A stretch of 64,000 bases of DNA, from the NCBI RefSeq assembly GCF_004216895.1, contig NZ_SGXE01000001.1, forward strand, positions 434,001 through 498,000, read 5' to 3'. The DNA comes from Aquimarina brevivitae (lineage in GTDB: Bacteria; Bacteroidota; Bacteroidia; Flavobacteriales; Flavobacteriaceae). The stretch's first letter is position 1, and the number at the start of each line of letters is the position of its first letter. Made by a program: the position numbers and the translations under genes. Positions 18,751 to 27,628 of this stretch are shown here, one piece after another. The notes below the pieces were generated by a model that made no database searches, was not told the DNA's origin, and was given only the letters and a program-made list of their open reading frames with translations.

Positions 18751-18760
18751 AAAAGTAAGC

Positions 18761-19303
18761 ATGTACGATTACATAAAATCCCTGCATCTCATCTTTGTAA
18801 TAACTTGGTTTGCAGGGCTTTTTTATATCCCCAGGTTGTTTGTGTATCAAATCGAGGCGGCGACAAAACCATCACCTGAAAAAGAGATTTTAGGAAAACA
18901 ATTGAAGCTCATGGCCAAACGGCTTTGGTATATCATTACCTGGCCTTCTGCTATCCTTGCAACTCTATTTGCGGTTTGGTTATTAGTTTTACAGCCAGGG
19001 TGGTTACAGCAAGCTTGGATGCAGGTCAAATTAGGGTTCATCGTTTTGCTGTTTTTGTATCACCTAAAATCCCATCAAATCTTTAAGCAGTTACAAAACG
19101 ACATTTATAAATGGAGTTCTAATCAAATGCGCATCTGGAATGAAGGGTCTACCATTATTCTTTTTTCGGTCATCTTTTTAGTGATCGTCAAAGATGCTGT
19201 CAACTGGATTTATGGAACCCTTGCCATTGTTCTACTTGCTGTTTTACTTATGCTGGGCATCAAATTATATAAAAGAATTCGTGATAAAAACCCTGAGGCT
19301 TGA
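18761..19303 (+). CDS. hemJ: HemJ-type protoporphyrinogen IX oxidase
   Basis: HemJ is a membrane enzyme that oxidises protoporphyrinogen IX to protoporphyrin IX when HemG and HemY are absent. The 180-residue protein has four to five membrane segments. The N-terminal signature SLHLIFVITWFAGLFYIPRL (residues 7-26) contains the conserved His9 and Arg25. A second block, MQVKLGFIVLLFLYH, carries the conserved Lys and His. It fills the gap between hemF (5443-6360) and hemH (13072-14115), though it lies about 5 kb from hemH and is co-oriented with the preceding BNR gene. Confidence 0.88.
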   Translation: MYDYIKSLHLIFVITWFAGLFYIPRLFVYQIEAATKPSPEKEILGKQLKLMAKRLWYIITWPSAILATLFAVWLLVLQPGWLQQAWMQVKLGFIVLLFLYHLKSHQIFKQLQNDIYKWSSNQMRIWNEGSTIILFSVIFLVIVKDAVNWIYGTLAIVLLAVLLMLGIKLYKRIRDKNPEA

Positions 19304-19384
19304 GGGTAAGGGGTAAGTTGTATGGGCGCGCCTTAGCTAACTTCTTACTTTTCCTTATCTTCGTGGCTGATAAGCACTACTTGT

Positions 19385-20242
19385 ATGATTAAATCGATGA
19401 CCGGTTTTGGGAAATGTATTTTACAACTCCCCTCAAAAAAAATTACTATTGAAGTAAAATCACTGAATAGTAAAAATCTAGATATCAACGCCAGAATACC
19501 TTCTCAGTACAGAGAAAAAGAATTGCAAATGCGAAATGCGATTGCCAATGCACTACAACGAGGCAAGGTTGATCTTAGCCTTTATGTAGAAGTTACTGGC
19601 GAAGAAAATTCTACTCAAATCAATCAAGAAATTGTTAAGGATTATATCCGTCAATTAGAAGCCATACATCCAACCGACAAAACAGAATTATTGAAAATGG
19701 CTGTTCGCATGCCAGATTCTCTTAAAACGGTACGCGACGAGATAGACGAAGAAGAATTTATAGCTATAACAGATACACTGACTAAAGCTTTAGAGGAAAT
19801 CAACGACTATCGAAGCGACGAAGGCAAAGCCTTAGAAGAAGACTTTTTATTACGCATCAATAATATCAAACAGTTATTAGACAATGTAATAGAAATTGAT
19901 CCTGAACGTATTGCCGCAGTGCGTGAACGCCTGGAGAAAGCCGTAGCAGATCTGAAAGAAGAGGTCGATAAAAATCGTTTTGAACAAGAGCTTATTTATT
20001 ACCTCGAAAAATATGATATCACCGAGGAAAAAGTGCGATTGTCCAATCACTTGAGCTACTTTATTGAGAGCACTAAATCTGAAGACTCCAACGGAAAAAA
20101 ACTAGGCTTTATAAGTCAGGAAATTGGTCGGGAGATCAATACCATTGGTAGCAAGGCGAACTACGCCCCAATGCAACAATTGGTAGTACAAATGAAAGAT
20201 GAACTCGAAAAGATCAAAGAACAACTGCTAAACGTATTATAA
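19385..20242 (+). CDS. yicC: YicC-family endoribonuclease
   Basis: The 285-residue protein begins MIKSMTGFGK, the family hallmark. It continues with VEVKSLNSK-type residues and ends with the conserved GKKLGFISQEIGREINTIGSKA block near residues 240-265. YicC proteins are endoribonucleases that cleave RNA and affect small-RNA turnover in E. coli. The stop overlaps the ATG of gmk as TAATG, and nadD follows, a gene order common in Bacteroidota. Confidence 0.93.
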   Translation: MIKSMTGFGKCILQLPSKKITIEVKSLNSKNLDINARIPSQYREKELQMRNAIANALQRGKVDLSLYVEVTGEENSTQINQEIVKDYIRQLEAIHPTDKTELLKMAVRMPDSLKTVRDEIDEEEFIAITDTLTKALEEINDYRSDEGKALEEDFLLRINNIKQLLDNVIEIDPERIAAVRERLEKAVADLKEEVDKNRFEQELIYYLEKYDITEEKVRLSNHLSYFIESTKSEDSNGKKLGFISQEIGREINTIGSKANYAPMQQLVVQMKDELEKIKEQLLNVL

Positions 20243-20829
20243 TGCATCAAGGTAAATTAATCGTACTTTCTGCACCATCAGGTAGTGGCAAAACCACCCT
20301 AGTACGGTATTTGTTAAATTGCGAAGAATTGAATTTAGGATTCTCCATATCCGCTGCGTCCAGAGAGCCAAGAGCAGGAGAAATACACGGAACAGATTAT
20401 TATTTTTTATCCCTAAGAGAGTTTAAGGATAAAATAAAAGCGGATGAGTTTTTAGAGTGGGAAGAAGTGTATCGTGATAATTTTTATGGTACGCTAAAAA
20501 CAGAGGTGCAACGCCTATGGGATAATGGTAAGCACGTCATCTTTGATATTGATGTGGTTGGCGGTTTAGATATAAAGCGTATTTATCCTGAAAGGACTTT
20601 AGCCATTTTTGTGAAGCCACCGAGCATTGATGAGCTTAAAATTCGTTTGAAAAAGCGCAAAACCGAATCTGAAGATAAAATCAACATGCGGGTAGCCAAA
20701 GCTTCTACCGAACTGGCTACCGCACCACAGTTTGATGCGATTGTAACCAATGACGATTTGGAAAAAGCAAAACAAGAAGTCTATCAATTGGTTAAAAAGT
20801 TTTTGGATACCTCCAGTAGTGCTACATAA
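20242..20829 (+). CDS. gmk: Guanylate kinase
   Basis: Gmk phosphorylates GMP to GDP. The 195-residue protein has the P-loop APSGSGKTTL (Gly14, Lys17, Thr18), the GMP-binding SAASREPRAGEIHGTDYYF and EWEEVYRDNFYGT, and the lid region with LKKRKTES. Length and motifs are complete. It overlaps yicC by one base and is 42 bases upstream of nadD. Confidence 0.97.
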   Translation: MHQGKLIVLSAPSGSGKTTLVRYLLNCEELNLGFSISAASREPRAGEIHGTDYYFLSLREFKDKIKADEFLEWEEVYRDNFYGTLKTEVQRLWDNGKHVIFDIDVVGGLDIKRIYPERTLAIFVKPPSIDELKIRLKKRKTESEDKINMRVAKASTELATAPQFDAIVTNDDLEKAKQEVYQLVKKFLDTSSSAT

Positions 20830-20871
20830 AAAAGTGATACATACCTTTACGCTAAAGAACACCATTACTGT

Positions 20872-21453
20872 ATGAAAAAAATAGGTTTATACTTTGGTAC
20901 CTTTAATCCCATACATATTGGGCATCTGGCCATAGCCAATCATATGGCCGAATTTTCAGATCTTGAAGAAATTTGGATGATAGTTACACCCCATAATCCT
21001 TTTAAGAATAAAAGCTCTTTACTGGATAATCATCACCGTTATGAAATGGTTTATCGAGCTACTGCCACATACGGCAAGCTTACACCCAGTGATATTGAAT
21101 TTAAATTACCACAACCGAATTACACAGTCAATACGCTAATACACCTACAAGAAAAGTATCCAGAGTATCATTTTAACCTTATTATGGGCGAAGACAATCT
21201 AAAAAGCTTCCATAAATGGAAGAACTATGAAGTCATTTTAGAAAATCACGAATTGTTTGTGTACCCTAGAATTTCGAAAGACACTGTGGAAAACGAATTT
21301 TTACATCACGCTAAAATTCATAGAATTGATGCTCCGGTTATGGAAATCTCCTCTACATTTATACGGCAATCTATTGCCGATCAAAAAAACATAAGACCGC
21401 TATTGCCTGAAGCAGTTTGGCAATATATTGATGAAATGAATTTCTATAAATAA
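20872..21453 (+). CDS. nadD: Nicotinate-nucleotide adenylyltransferase
   Basis: NadD transfers AMP from ATP to nicotinate mononucleotide in NAD synthesis. The 193-residue protein shows the nucleotidyltransferase motif GTFNPIHIGHL (residues 9-19), with His15 and His18. The C-terminal ISSTFIRQSI motif is complete. It closes the yicC-gmk-nadD run and is followed at once by a bidirectional terminator. Confidence 0.96.
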   Translation: MKKIGLYFGTFNPIHIGHLAIANHMAEFSDLEEIWMIVTPHNPFKNKSSLLDNHHRYEMVYRATATYGKLTPSDIEFKLPQPNYTVNTLIHLQEKYPEYHFNLIMGEDNLKSFHKWKNYEVILENHELFVYPRISKDTVENEFLHHAKIHRIDAPVMEISSTFIRQSIADQKNIRPLLPEAVWQYIDEMNFYK

Positions 21454-21480
21454 AAAAGCCTGGATCTCTCCAGGCTTTTT
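21453..21480. terminator. Bidirectional terminator between nadD and the enoyl-CoA hydratase gene
   Basis: The stem is AGCCTGGA/TCCAGGCT with a TCTC loop (21465-21468), flanked by A-run and T-run on either side. It can therefore stop both convergent genes. Confidence 0.8.
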
Positions 21481-21487
21481 ATATAAA

Positions 21488-22267
21488 TTATTTCCCAGGA
21501 AAGTTGGGAGGTCTCTTTTCTAAGAATGCGGTAGTTCCCTCTTTAAAGTCTTCAGTACCGAAACAATTACCAAATTGGGCAATTTCTACTTTAAAACCAT
21601 CTACGCTTTCATCATATGCTGCATTAACCGCTTTGATCGCTCCTGCGATCGCCACACTGGAGTTTCTCATTATTTTAGAAGCTAACTTTTCTGTAAATAC
21701 TATTAATTCTTCAAGACTAACTACGTGATTCACTAATCCATATTGTAATGCTTGTTTAGCATCCACCATACCAGCCGTCATAATCATTTCCATAGCGCGA
21801 CCCTTACCCACTAATTGCGGTAAGCGTTGGGTTCCTCCATATCCTGGTATAACACCAAGCGATACTTCGGGTAATCCCATTTTTGCGTTTTCGCTAGCCA
21901 CTCTAAAATGAGCTGCCATAGCCAATTCTAATCCACCACCTAAGGCAAATCCATTTACCGCTGCAATCACTGGAGTTGACAAATTAGCTACAAAATCAAA
22001 TAGAAGCTCCTGCCCTTTAGCCGCCAGGCTACCTCCTTCTTCCACAGAGAAATCAGCAAACTCACTGATATCAGCACCAGCCACAAAAGCTTTTTCTCCG
22101 GTACCGGTAATTATTATCACCTTGGTATTTTTATCTTCATCCGCGCTTTTAAATGCTTGATGTAATTCTTGTATGGTTTCTCTATTAAGGGCATTTAATT
22201 TTGAGGGACGATTGATCGTAATCGTAGTAATTCCCTCTTTAGTTGATGATGTTATGTTGTTATACAT
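21488..22267 (-). CDS. Enoyl-CoA hydratase/isomerase (crotonase family)
   Basis: This 259-residue protein has the crotonase fold signatures. An oxyanion-hole segment GADISEFA lies near residue 66, and NGFALGGGLELAMA and GLPEVSLGVIPGYGGTQRL follow. The last two carry Glu residues at the positions used for water activation, consistent with hydratase activity in fatty-acid beta-oxidation or butyryl-CoA metabolism. Exact chain-length specificity cannot be read. The sensor kinase gene lies just upstream on the same strand, nine bases away. Confidence 0.9.
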   Translation of the reverse strand: MYNNITSSTKEGITTITINRPSKLNALNRETIQELHQAFKSADEDKNTKVIIITGTGEKAFVAGADISEFADFSVEEGGSLAAKGQELLFDFVANLSTPVIAAVNGFALGGGLELAMAAHFRVASENAKMGLPEVSLGVIPGYGGTQRLPQLVGKGRAMEMIMTAGMVDAKQALQYGLVNHVVSLEELIVFTEKLASKIMRNSSVAIAGAIKAVNAAYDESVDGFKVEIAQFGNCFGTEDFKEGTTAFLEKRPPNFPGK

Positions 22268-22276
22268 AGTAAAAGA

Positions 22277-23779
22277 TTAATTATGATTGTTTTGTGTTGT
22301 CGACTCTTGAAATTCTCTTGGAAACTTTACTTTAAAAACAGTGCCCTTTCCTTCGCGAGAGGTAAAGGTAATATTTCCATTATAGGTTTCCACAATATTC
22401 TTTACCATTCCTAATCCTAACCCCATTCCACTACTTTTGGTCGTAAATTTAGGTTCAAATATTTTCTTACTGTTTTCTTCAGAAATACCAATCCCATTAT
22501 CCGCCACAGTAATAATTACCTCTTGATTTTCGGTAAATACATCAACAACTATTTTTGGATCTCTGTCTTTAGGTATCGCTTGTATGGCATTTTTGACTAG
22601 ATTGGTCACTACACGGATCAGCTGTGTTCGGTCCAATTTAGCAATAATACCTTCCTTTTCTTCAGGAGAAACAATATAAACTTCATTAAAAATATCCAAC
22701 GCCATACGTACAATCTTCACCACATCCAGGGTTTCATTCTTTTGAGCTGGCATTTGTGCAAAGGTAGAAAAAGCAGATGCTATTGAACTCATAGTGTCTA
22801 TTTGCTGTATTAAGGTATTACTATACTCCTGTACCTTTTGAGTTATGTTGGGATCTGTTGGGTCAAATTTTCTATGAAAACTTTGCACGGTTAAACGCAT
22901 TGGGGTCAGTGGGTTTTTAATCTCATGGGCTACTTGTTTGGCCATCTCGCGCCAGGCGGCTTCTCGTTCATTCCTGGCTAACAAGGCCGCACTTTCCTCT
23001 AATTCATCGATCATACTATTATAGGCAGTAACTAATGAAGAAATCTCTTCACTGGTTTCGCCAATCTCTATTCGCTTATTATTTTTATCCAACCGGGTTT
23101 GATCAATAGTATCTGATATCGTCTTTAATGATCTGGTAATATATCGCGATAAAAGATACGCCAAAGCGATAGCGATCATAAGCATAAATAAATAGACCTG
23201 ACCTAATCTTTTTAAGAATTCGTAGAGTTCGCGTTGAATAAAATCATCATTTTCAATATATGGGATGTTGAGTATGGCCAAAGGTTTGGCTTTATTATCC
23301 GTGATATAGGCATAAGAAGACAAAAACTCCTCTCCATCACGTTCTGTTTTGATCAAAAAGCGCTTATCCACGATTACATCTAAGGTGTCTAATAGCTTTT
23401 GATCTAATCCTTTTTCATTTTTCACAAAGGTAGGATCTGATTTAAGCAATGGCTTTCCTTCTAAACTATAAATATTTATGGGTAAAGAATGCTCCTCAGC
23501 GATTTGATAAATTCTACCTTCTTGATCATTTCGGTAACTTTCTCTAAAGATTAGCACAATATTATCTTTGGTAACAGGATATGTTGTACTTCGTAGTACA
23601 TTATCAATAGCCACCTTGATCCGTTCTTCCTTTCGCTGTAAGCGATCTTTATGATACTCTTCAGACTCTTCCTTATACTGATAAATGGTCACCGTAGCAA
23701 TAAGAATAGAAGCCAACATAACCAATACGGTCATGGAGATAAATATTCTTGTACTTAGTGAAAGCTTAGATAAGTTCAT
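22277..23779 (-). CDS. Membrane sensor histidine kinase (HAMP, NtrY-like)
   Basis: With the ATG at 23779 the protein has 500 residues. It has a first membrane helix (about 12-35), an extracytoplasmic sensor region and a second helix near 195-218. A HAMP linker and a HisKA domain with AHEIKNPLTPMRL follow, then an HATPase domain with NLVKNAIQAI, VADNGIGI and GMGLGLGMVKNIV. The longer frame from 23806 adds nine unlikely residues. No response-regulator gene is adjacent, so it is an orphan kinase here. The periplasmic signal is unknown. Confidence 0.88.
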   Translation of the reverse strand: MNLSKLSLSTRIFISMTVLVMLASILIATVTIYQYKEESEEYHKDRLQRKEERIKVAIDNVLRSTTYPVTKDNIVLIFRESYRNDQEGRIYQIAEEHSLPINIYSLEGKPLLKSDPTFVKNEKGLDQKLLDTLDVIVDKRFLIKTERDGEEFLSSYAYITDNKAKPLAILNIPYIENDDFIQRELYEFLKRLGQVYLFMLMIAIALAYLLSRYITRSLKTISDTIDQTRLDKNNKRIEIGETSEEISSLVTAYNSMIDELEESAALLARNEREAAWREMAKQVAHEIKNPLTPMRLTVQSFHRKFDPTDPNITQKVQEYSNTLIQQIDTMSSIASAFSTFAQMPAQKNETLDVVKIVRMALDIFNEVYIVSPEEKEGIIAKLDRTQLIRVVTNLVKNAIQAIPKDRDPKIVVDVFTENQEVIITVADNGIGISEENSKKIFEPKFTTKSSGMGLGLGMVKNIVETYNGNITFTSREGKGTVFKVKFPREFQESTTQNNHN

Positions 23780-23837
23780 AGTCTTATTTGAGGGTAAAGA
23801 TAACAAATATCAAACCAAAAAAATTTTTCTAAAATTA

Positions 23838-23866
23838 TTGAAAAACGAGCTAATTGGCTAACTTTA
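23838..23866 (+). promoter_or_regulatory. Candidate promoter of the oligopeptide ABC ATPase gene
   Basis: TTG at 23838-23840 is followed after 18 bases by TAACTTTA (23859-23866), close to the Bacteroidota TTG-N19-TAnnTTTG arrangement. It lies 16 bases before the ATG. Confidence 0.35.
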
Positions 23867-23881
23867 CACGAGTTTACACCT

Positions 23882-25576
23882 ATGGAAGAGACAACGCTAC
23901 TTCAGATAAAAAATCTTAATCTTTCATTTACCACTAATGAATTTAATAAACAGGTGTTATTTGATGTTAACCTATCACTTAAAGCCAACAGTATACTGGG
24001 TGTAGTTGGCGAATCTGGAAGTGGTAAGTCGGTCACTGCCTTATCCATTTTAAAGCTCTTTCCTCAAAAAATAACCGAAGTCAGTAGCGGAACTATCGTT
24101 TATAGAGAACAGAATTTACTGGATTTACCCCCTAAATCCTTACAAAGCATTCGAGGAAATGAAATTTCTATGATCTTTCAAGAACCTATGAGCTCCTTAA
24201 ATCCTTCTATGCGGTGTGGCAAACAGGTGGAAGAAATTATACGATTACATCAAAAAATTAGTGCTAAAGCTGCCAAGACCGAAGTGCTTTCCCTCTTTGA
24301 AAAAGTAAAATTACCGGATGTAAGCCGCGCATACTCCTCATATCCTCATCAATTAAGCGGTGGCCAAAAACAAAGGGTAATGATTGCGATGGCAATTGCC
24401 TGTAGACCTAAAATATTAATAGCTGATGAACCCACAACAGCTCTTGATGTAACCGTACAAAAAGAAATCATTAAGTTATTACAAGGATTGCAGCGTGAAT
24501 ATCAAATGAGTATTATTTTTATTTCTCACGATTTATCGCTGGTATCTGAAATTGCCGATGAAGTCGCCGTTATGTATCAAGGTCGTGTTGTAGAATACAG
24601 TACAGTCTCTCAAATTTTTCACCATCCAAAACAATCCTACACCCAAGCTTTATTAAAGGCAAAGCCATCAATGCTTAATAGACCTAGACGACTACCGACC
24701 ATTAAACAGTTGCTAGCAAATAAAGAGCAGAAATCTAACATCATAACACCCGAAGAACGAAAAGAAAAGCATAAAACACTTTATAGTAAACCTCCTTTAT
24801 TGGAAGTGAAAAATTTAGAAAAGACCTTTTTTACTACCCGTGGATTTATGAAAAAGAAAGGCTTCAAAGCAGTGGATGATGTAAGTTTTAACTTATACGA
24901 AGGAGAAACTTTAGGGTTAGTGGGGGAATCCGGTTGTGGGAAATCCACCTTAGGAAATCTGATTTTAAATCTTGAAACAGCGGATCGCGGAGCGGTATAT
25001 TACAAAGGTCAGGATATTACCAATTTATCCAATGCGGCATTTAGATCGTTTCGAAAAGATATCCAGCTCATTTTTCAAGATCCTTTTGCATCCCTTAATC
25101 CCAGATTATCTGTTGGACAAGCCATTCTTGAACCGATGCAAGCACATCGTATGTATGCCTCCCAGCAAGAACGCAAGGATAAAGTGATTGAATTACTAGA
25201 AGCAGTGGGGCTAAGTGCTGAGCATTACAATCGATATCCGCATGAATTTAGTGGTGGTCAACGACAACGTATTGGGATTGCCAGAACTATTGCCTTAGCA
25301 CCTAAATTAATTATCTGCGATGAATCAGTAAGTGCATTGGATATTTCTGTACAAGCACAGGTATTGAACTTATTAAACGATTTAAAAGAAGAGTATGGTT
25401 TTACCTACCTTTTCATTTCGCATGACCTTAGCGTGGTGAAATATATGTCTGACCAATTATTAGTAATGAGCGAAGGAAAGATCGTAGAAAAAGGTGAGGC
25501 AGATGAAGTCTATGCAAACCCAAAAAATCCGTATACACAAAAACTTATCCAAGCCATACCAAAAGGCATTATATAA
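23882..25576 (+). CDS. Fused di/oligopeptide ABC transporter ATPase (DppD-DppF type)
   Basis: This 564-residue protein holds two complete ABC ATPase domains in tandem. The first (about residues 5-260) has Walker A GESGSGKSVT, signature LSGGQKQR and Walker B ILIADEPTTALDV. The second (about 305-555) has GESGCGKST, FSGGQRQR and LIICDESVSALD. The oligopeptide-loop C-terminus (PYTQ..L..AIP) follows each domain. The two halves correspond to the separate DppD and DppF subunits of peptide uptake systems. No permease or binding-protein gene is adjacent, so its membrane partners must be elsewhere. A hairpin terminator follows. Confidence 0.92.
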   Translation: MEETTLLQIKNLNLSFTTNEFNKQVLFDVNLSLKANSILGVVGESGSGKSVTALSILKLFPQKITEVSSGTIVYREQNLLDLPPKSLQSIRGNEISMIFQEPMSSLNPSMRCGKQVEEIIRLHQKISAKAAKTEVLSLFEKVKLPDVSRAYSSYPHQLSGGQKQRVMIAMAIACRPKILIADEPTTALDVTVQKEIIKLLQGLQREYQMSIIFISHDLSLVSEIADEVAVMYQGRVVEYSTVSQIFHHPKQSYTQALLKAKPSMLNRPRRLPTIKQLLANKEQKSNIITPEERKEKHKTLYSKPPLLEVKNLEKTFFTTRGFMKKKGFKAVDDVSFNLYEGETLGLVGESGCGKSTLGNLILNLETADRGAVYYKGQDITNLSNAAFRSFRKDIQLIFQDPFASLNPRLSVGQAILEPMQAHRMYASQQERKDKVIELLEAVGLSAEHYNRYPHEFSGGQRQRIGIARTIALAPKLIICDESVSALDISVQAQVLNLLNDLKEEYGFTYLFISHDLSVVKYMSDQLLVMSEGKIVEKGEADEVYANPKNPYTQKLIQAIPKGII

Positions 25577-25608
25577 GATCAAAAGACAACTTAAAGATGA
25601 CATAAAAA

Positions 25609-25643
25609 AAACCTGTTAAACTTCAATACAGGTTAACAGGTTT
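25609..25643 (+). terminator. Hairpin terminator after the ABC ATPase gene
   Basis: A perfect 11-bp stem, AAACCTGTTAA with TTAACAGGTTT (25609-25619 and 25633-25643), encloses a 13-nt loop. The downstream T-run is short, so termination strength is uncertain. Confidence 0.55.
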
Positions 25644-25689
25644 CGTTCATCACGACTTGGGGGAAGTGTGATTGATTAACAACAAAAAA

Positions 25690-25791
25690 TCACATCAACA
25701 AAAATACTTTTTTAGCTAAGTACATGCAATTAGAAATCAATTCCATAGTGGGTTTTACGGATTTCTGAATACGATTTATACGTTTTTTCAT
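25690..25791 (-). CDS. Possible 33-residue peptide gene
   Basis: An ATG at 25791 opens a 33-residue frame ending at TGA 25690. It begins MKKRINRIQKSVKPTMELIS, is strongly basic in its first third, and ends with a hydrophobic KKVFLLM. It is the only sensible small frame in the 560 bases between the ABC gene and scoB. I cannot show that it is translated. It could also be chance in AT-rich DNA; the rest of this intergenic stretch (25792-26139) holds nothing I recognise. Confidence 0.2.
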   Translation of the reverse strand: MKKRINRIQKSVKPTMELISNCMYLAKKVFLLM

Positions 25792-26139
25792 AATAGGGCA
25801 ATAAAAGGGGTTAAAAAATTATAATTCTTGTCAACTATTCCGATTAAGTAAGTGGATTCTTAAACGGAGCACTAAAATGCAAAAAATATCTCAATTTCAC
25901 GTTTAAATACTCAATAAATCGATGAAAAACACAAAATTTTAACATTTATTAGATTAAGTCCTGATTTTAGGCTTAAAGTAATACTCTAACGTCGAATAAA
26001 TAAACTATACTTTGTAGTTTTTTTCCTACTTATAAGCCTTAAATCTTATACTTATTAACTAAACGTAGTATTTTATAATTTAGTATTCGTCCTGACTAAA
26101 AAAGAATTCGTAAGTGAGCTCTAAGTAAGTGAGGTAATC

Positions 26140-26793
26140 TTACAATTCCATTTCTGGAATCGTACCTTCAACAATTAGGGTTCCTGCTGTTGCCTTTTTG
26201 ATATCTTCCACACTTACTCCTGGGGCTCGTTCTATTAATTTAAATCCCTTATCCGTTACTTCAATTACCGCCATATTAGTAACAATCTTTTTGACACATT
26301 TTACACCCGTCAATGGCAGTGTACATGATTTAAGTAATTTAGACTCGCCTGCTCTATTGGTATGCATCATAGCTACGATAATATTCTCTGCACTAGCCAC
26401 CAAATCCATAGCACCTCCCATTCCTTTTACCATTTTACCTGGGATTTTCCAATTGGCAATGTCTCCATTTTCCGCTACTTCCATAGCGCCCAAAATGGTT
26501 AAATCTACGTGTTTACCGCGTATCATACTAAAACTCATCGCTGAATCAAAAAATGAAGCTCCTGGCAGCGTTGTAATGGTTTGTTTACCGGCGTTGATGA
26601 TATCTGCATCCTCTTCACCTTCAAAAGGAAATGGCCCCATACCTAATACCCCATTTTCACTTTGAAACTCTACCTGAATATGATCGGGAATGTAATTCGC
26701 CACCAAGGTAGGAATACCAATACCTAAATTTACGAAGTACCCATCTTCTAATTCTTTCGCAATGCGTTTAGCGATTCCGTTCTTATCTAACAT
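26140..26793 (-). CDS. scoB: 3-oxoacid CoA-transferase subunit B
   Basis: Subunit B of the CoA-transferase that moves CoA from succinyl-CoA to acetoacetate or a related acid. The 217-residue protein begins with the typical IAKRIAKELEDGYFVNLGIGIPTLV and has the active-site Glu in FQSENGVLGMGP (about residue 46). It ends in a family-like GTLIVEGTIPEMEL. It follows subunit A after 35 bases, so the two are co-transcribed. Succinyl-CoA as donor is by family convention. Confidence 0.93.
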   Translation of the reverse strand: MLDKNGIAKRIAKELEDGYFVNLGIGIPTLVANYIPDHIQVEFQSENGVLGMGPFPFEGEEDADIINAGKQTITTLPGASFFDSAMSFSMIRGKHVDLTILGAMEVAENGDIANWKIPGKMVKGMGGAMDLVASAENIIVAMMHTNRAGESKLLKSCTLPLTGVKCVKKIVTNMAVIEVTDKGFKLIERAPGVSVEDIKKATAGTLIVEGTIPEMEL

Positions 26794-26828
26794 GTTATTT
26801 TGTCTTTTTTTGGTAACTGACCGTTTGC

Positions 26829-27527
26829 TTACTTTTTTCTTACTGTACGTTGTTCAATTCGTTTTTCATAGTTTTTGCCTTGAAAAATACGTTGTACAAA
26901 TATCCCAGGAATATGGATTTGATTAGGGTCTAATTCTCCTGCAGGGACTAATTCCTCCACTTCGGCAACGGTAATCTTTGCAGCACCACACATACAAGGA
27001 TTAAAATTTCGTGCCGTCCCCTTAAATATAAGATTTCCGGCTTCATCACCTTTCCACGCCTTAACAAAGGCAAAATCAGCTTCAAAGGCTTTTTCTAAGA
27101 TATACATCTTACCGTTAAATTCTCTTGATTCTTTACCTTCTCCAACCTCTGTACCGTATCCGGCGGGTGTATAGAAGGCAGGAAAGCCAGCTTGTGCAGC
27201 TCTGCAACGTTCAGCTAATGTACCTTGTGGTATTAACTCCACGTCAAGTTCTCCACTTAACATTTGACGCTCAAACTCTTCGTTTTCACCAACATAAGAA
27301 GACACCATCTTCTTAATTTGTTTTTTTTGAAGTAATAGTCCAAGCCCAAAATCATCGACACCAGCATTATTGGATATACAGGTCAACCCTTTTACATTTT
27401 GGCGTACTAATTCTGCTATTGCATTTTCTGGAATACCACAAAGCCCAAATCCTCCAAGCATAAGGGTCATATTATCGGCAACACCTTGGAGTGCGTCGGA
27501 GACACCTTTTACCGTTTTAGTGATCAT
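26829..27527 (-). CDS. scoA: 3-oxoacid CoA-transferase subunit A
   Basis: Subunit A, 232 residues, with the family motifs [13 protein letters not shown] (about residues 25-37) and [30 protein letters not shown]. It forms the CoA-binding half of the enzyme with subunit B directly downstream. Together they activate short-chain keto acids, which fits with the enoyl-CoA hydratase nearby. The acceptor acid is not determined by sequence. Confidence 0.93.
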   Translation of the reverse strand: MITKTVKGVSDALQGVADNMTLMLGGFGLCGIPENAIAELVRQNVKGLTCISNNAGVDDFGLGLLLQKKQIKKMVSSYVGENEEFERQMLSGELDVELIPQGTLAERCRAAQAGFPAFYTPAGYGTEVGEGKESREFNGKMYILEKAFEADFAFVKAWKGDEAGNLIFKGTARNFNPCMCGAAKITVAEVEELVPAGELDPNQIHIPGIFVQRIFQGKNYEKRIEQRTVRKK

Positions 27528-27628
27528 AGTTGTTTTAATTTTAGCACTTAAAAGTACTAAAAAAAGAATAGTCTACAGAAGCAACTTGAAGAAGTTTGTA
27601 TACGCTATGTTATGAAGTTACCTTACTA

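Noticed and set aside
19304..19384. tRNA or small RNA between hemJ and yicC
   Set aside because: The 80 bases show no cloverleaf and no terminator.
26002..26024. AT-rich hairpin with T-run and a TACTTTG box in the scoB downstream region
   Set aside because: The stem is only six base pairs, the promoter-like box has a wrong spacer, and there is no plus-strand gene nearby.
26198..26665. 155-residue open frame opposite scoB
   Set aside because: Antisense shadow of a conserved enzyme gene.
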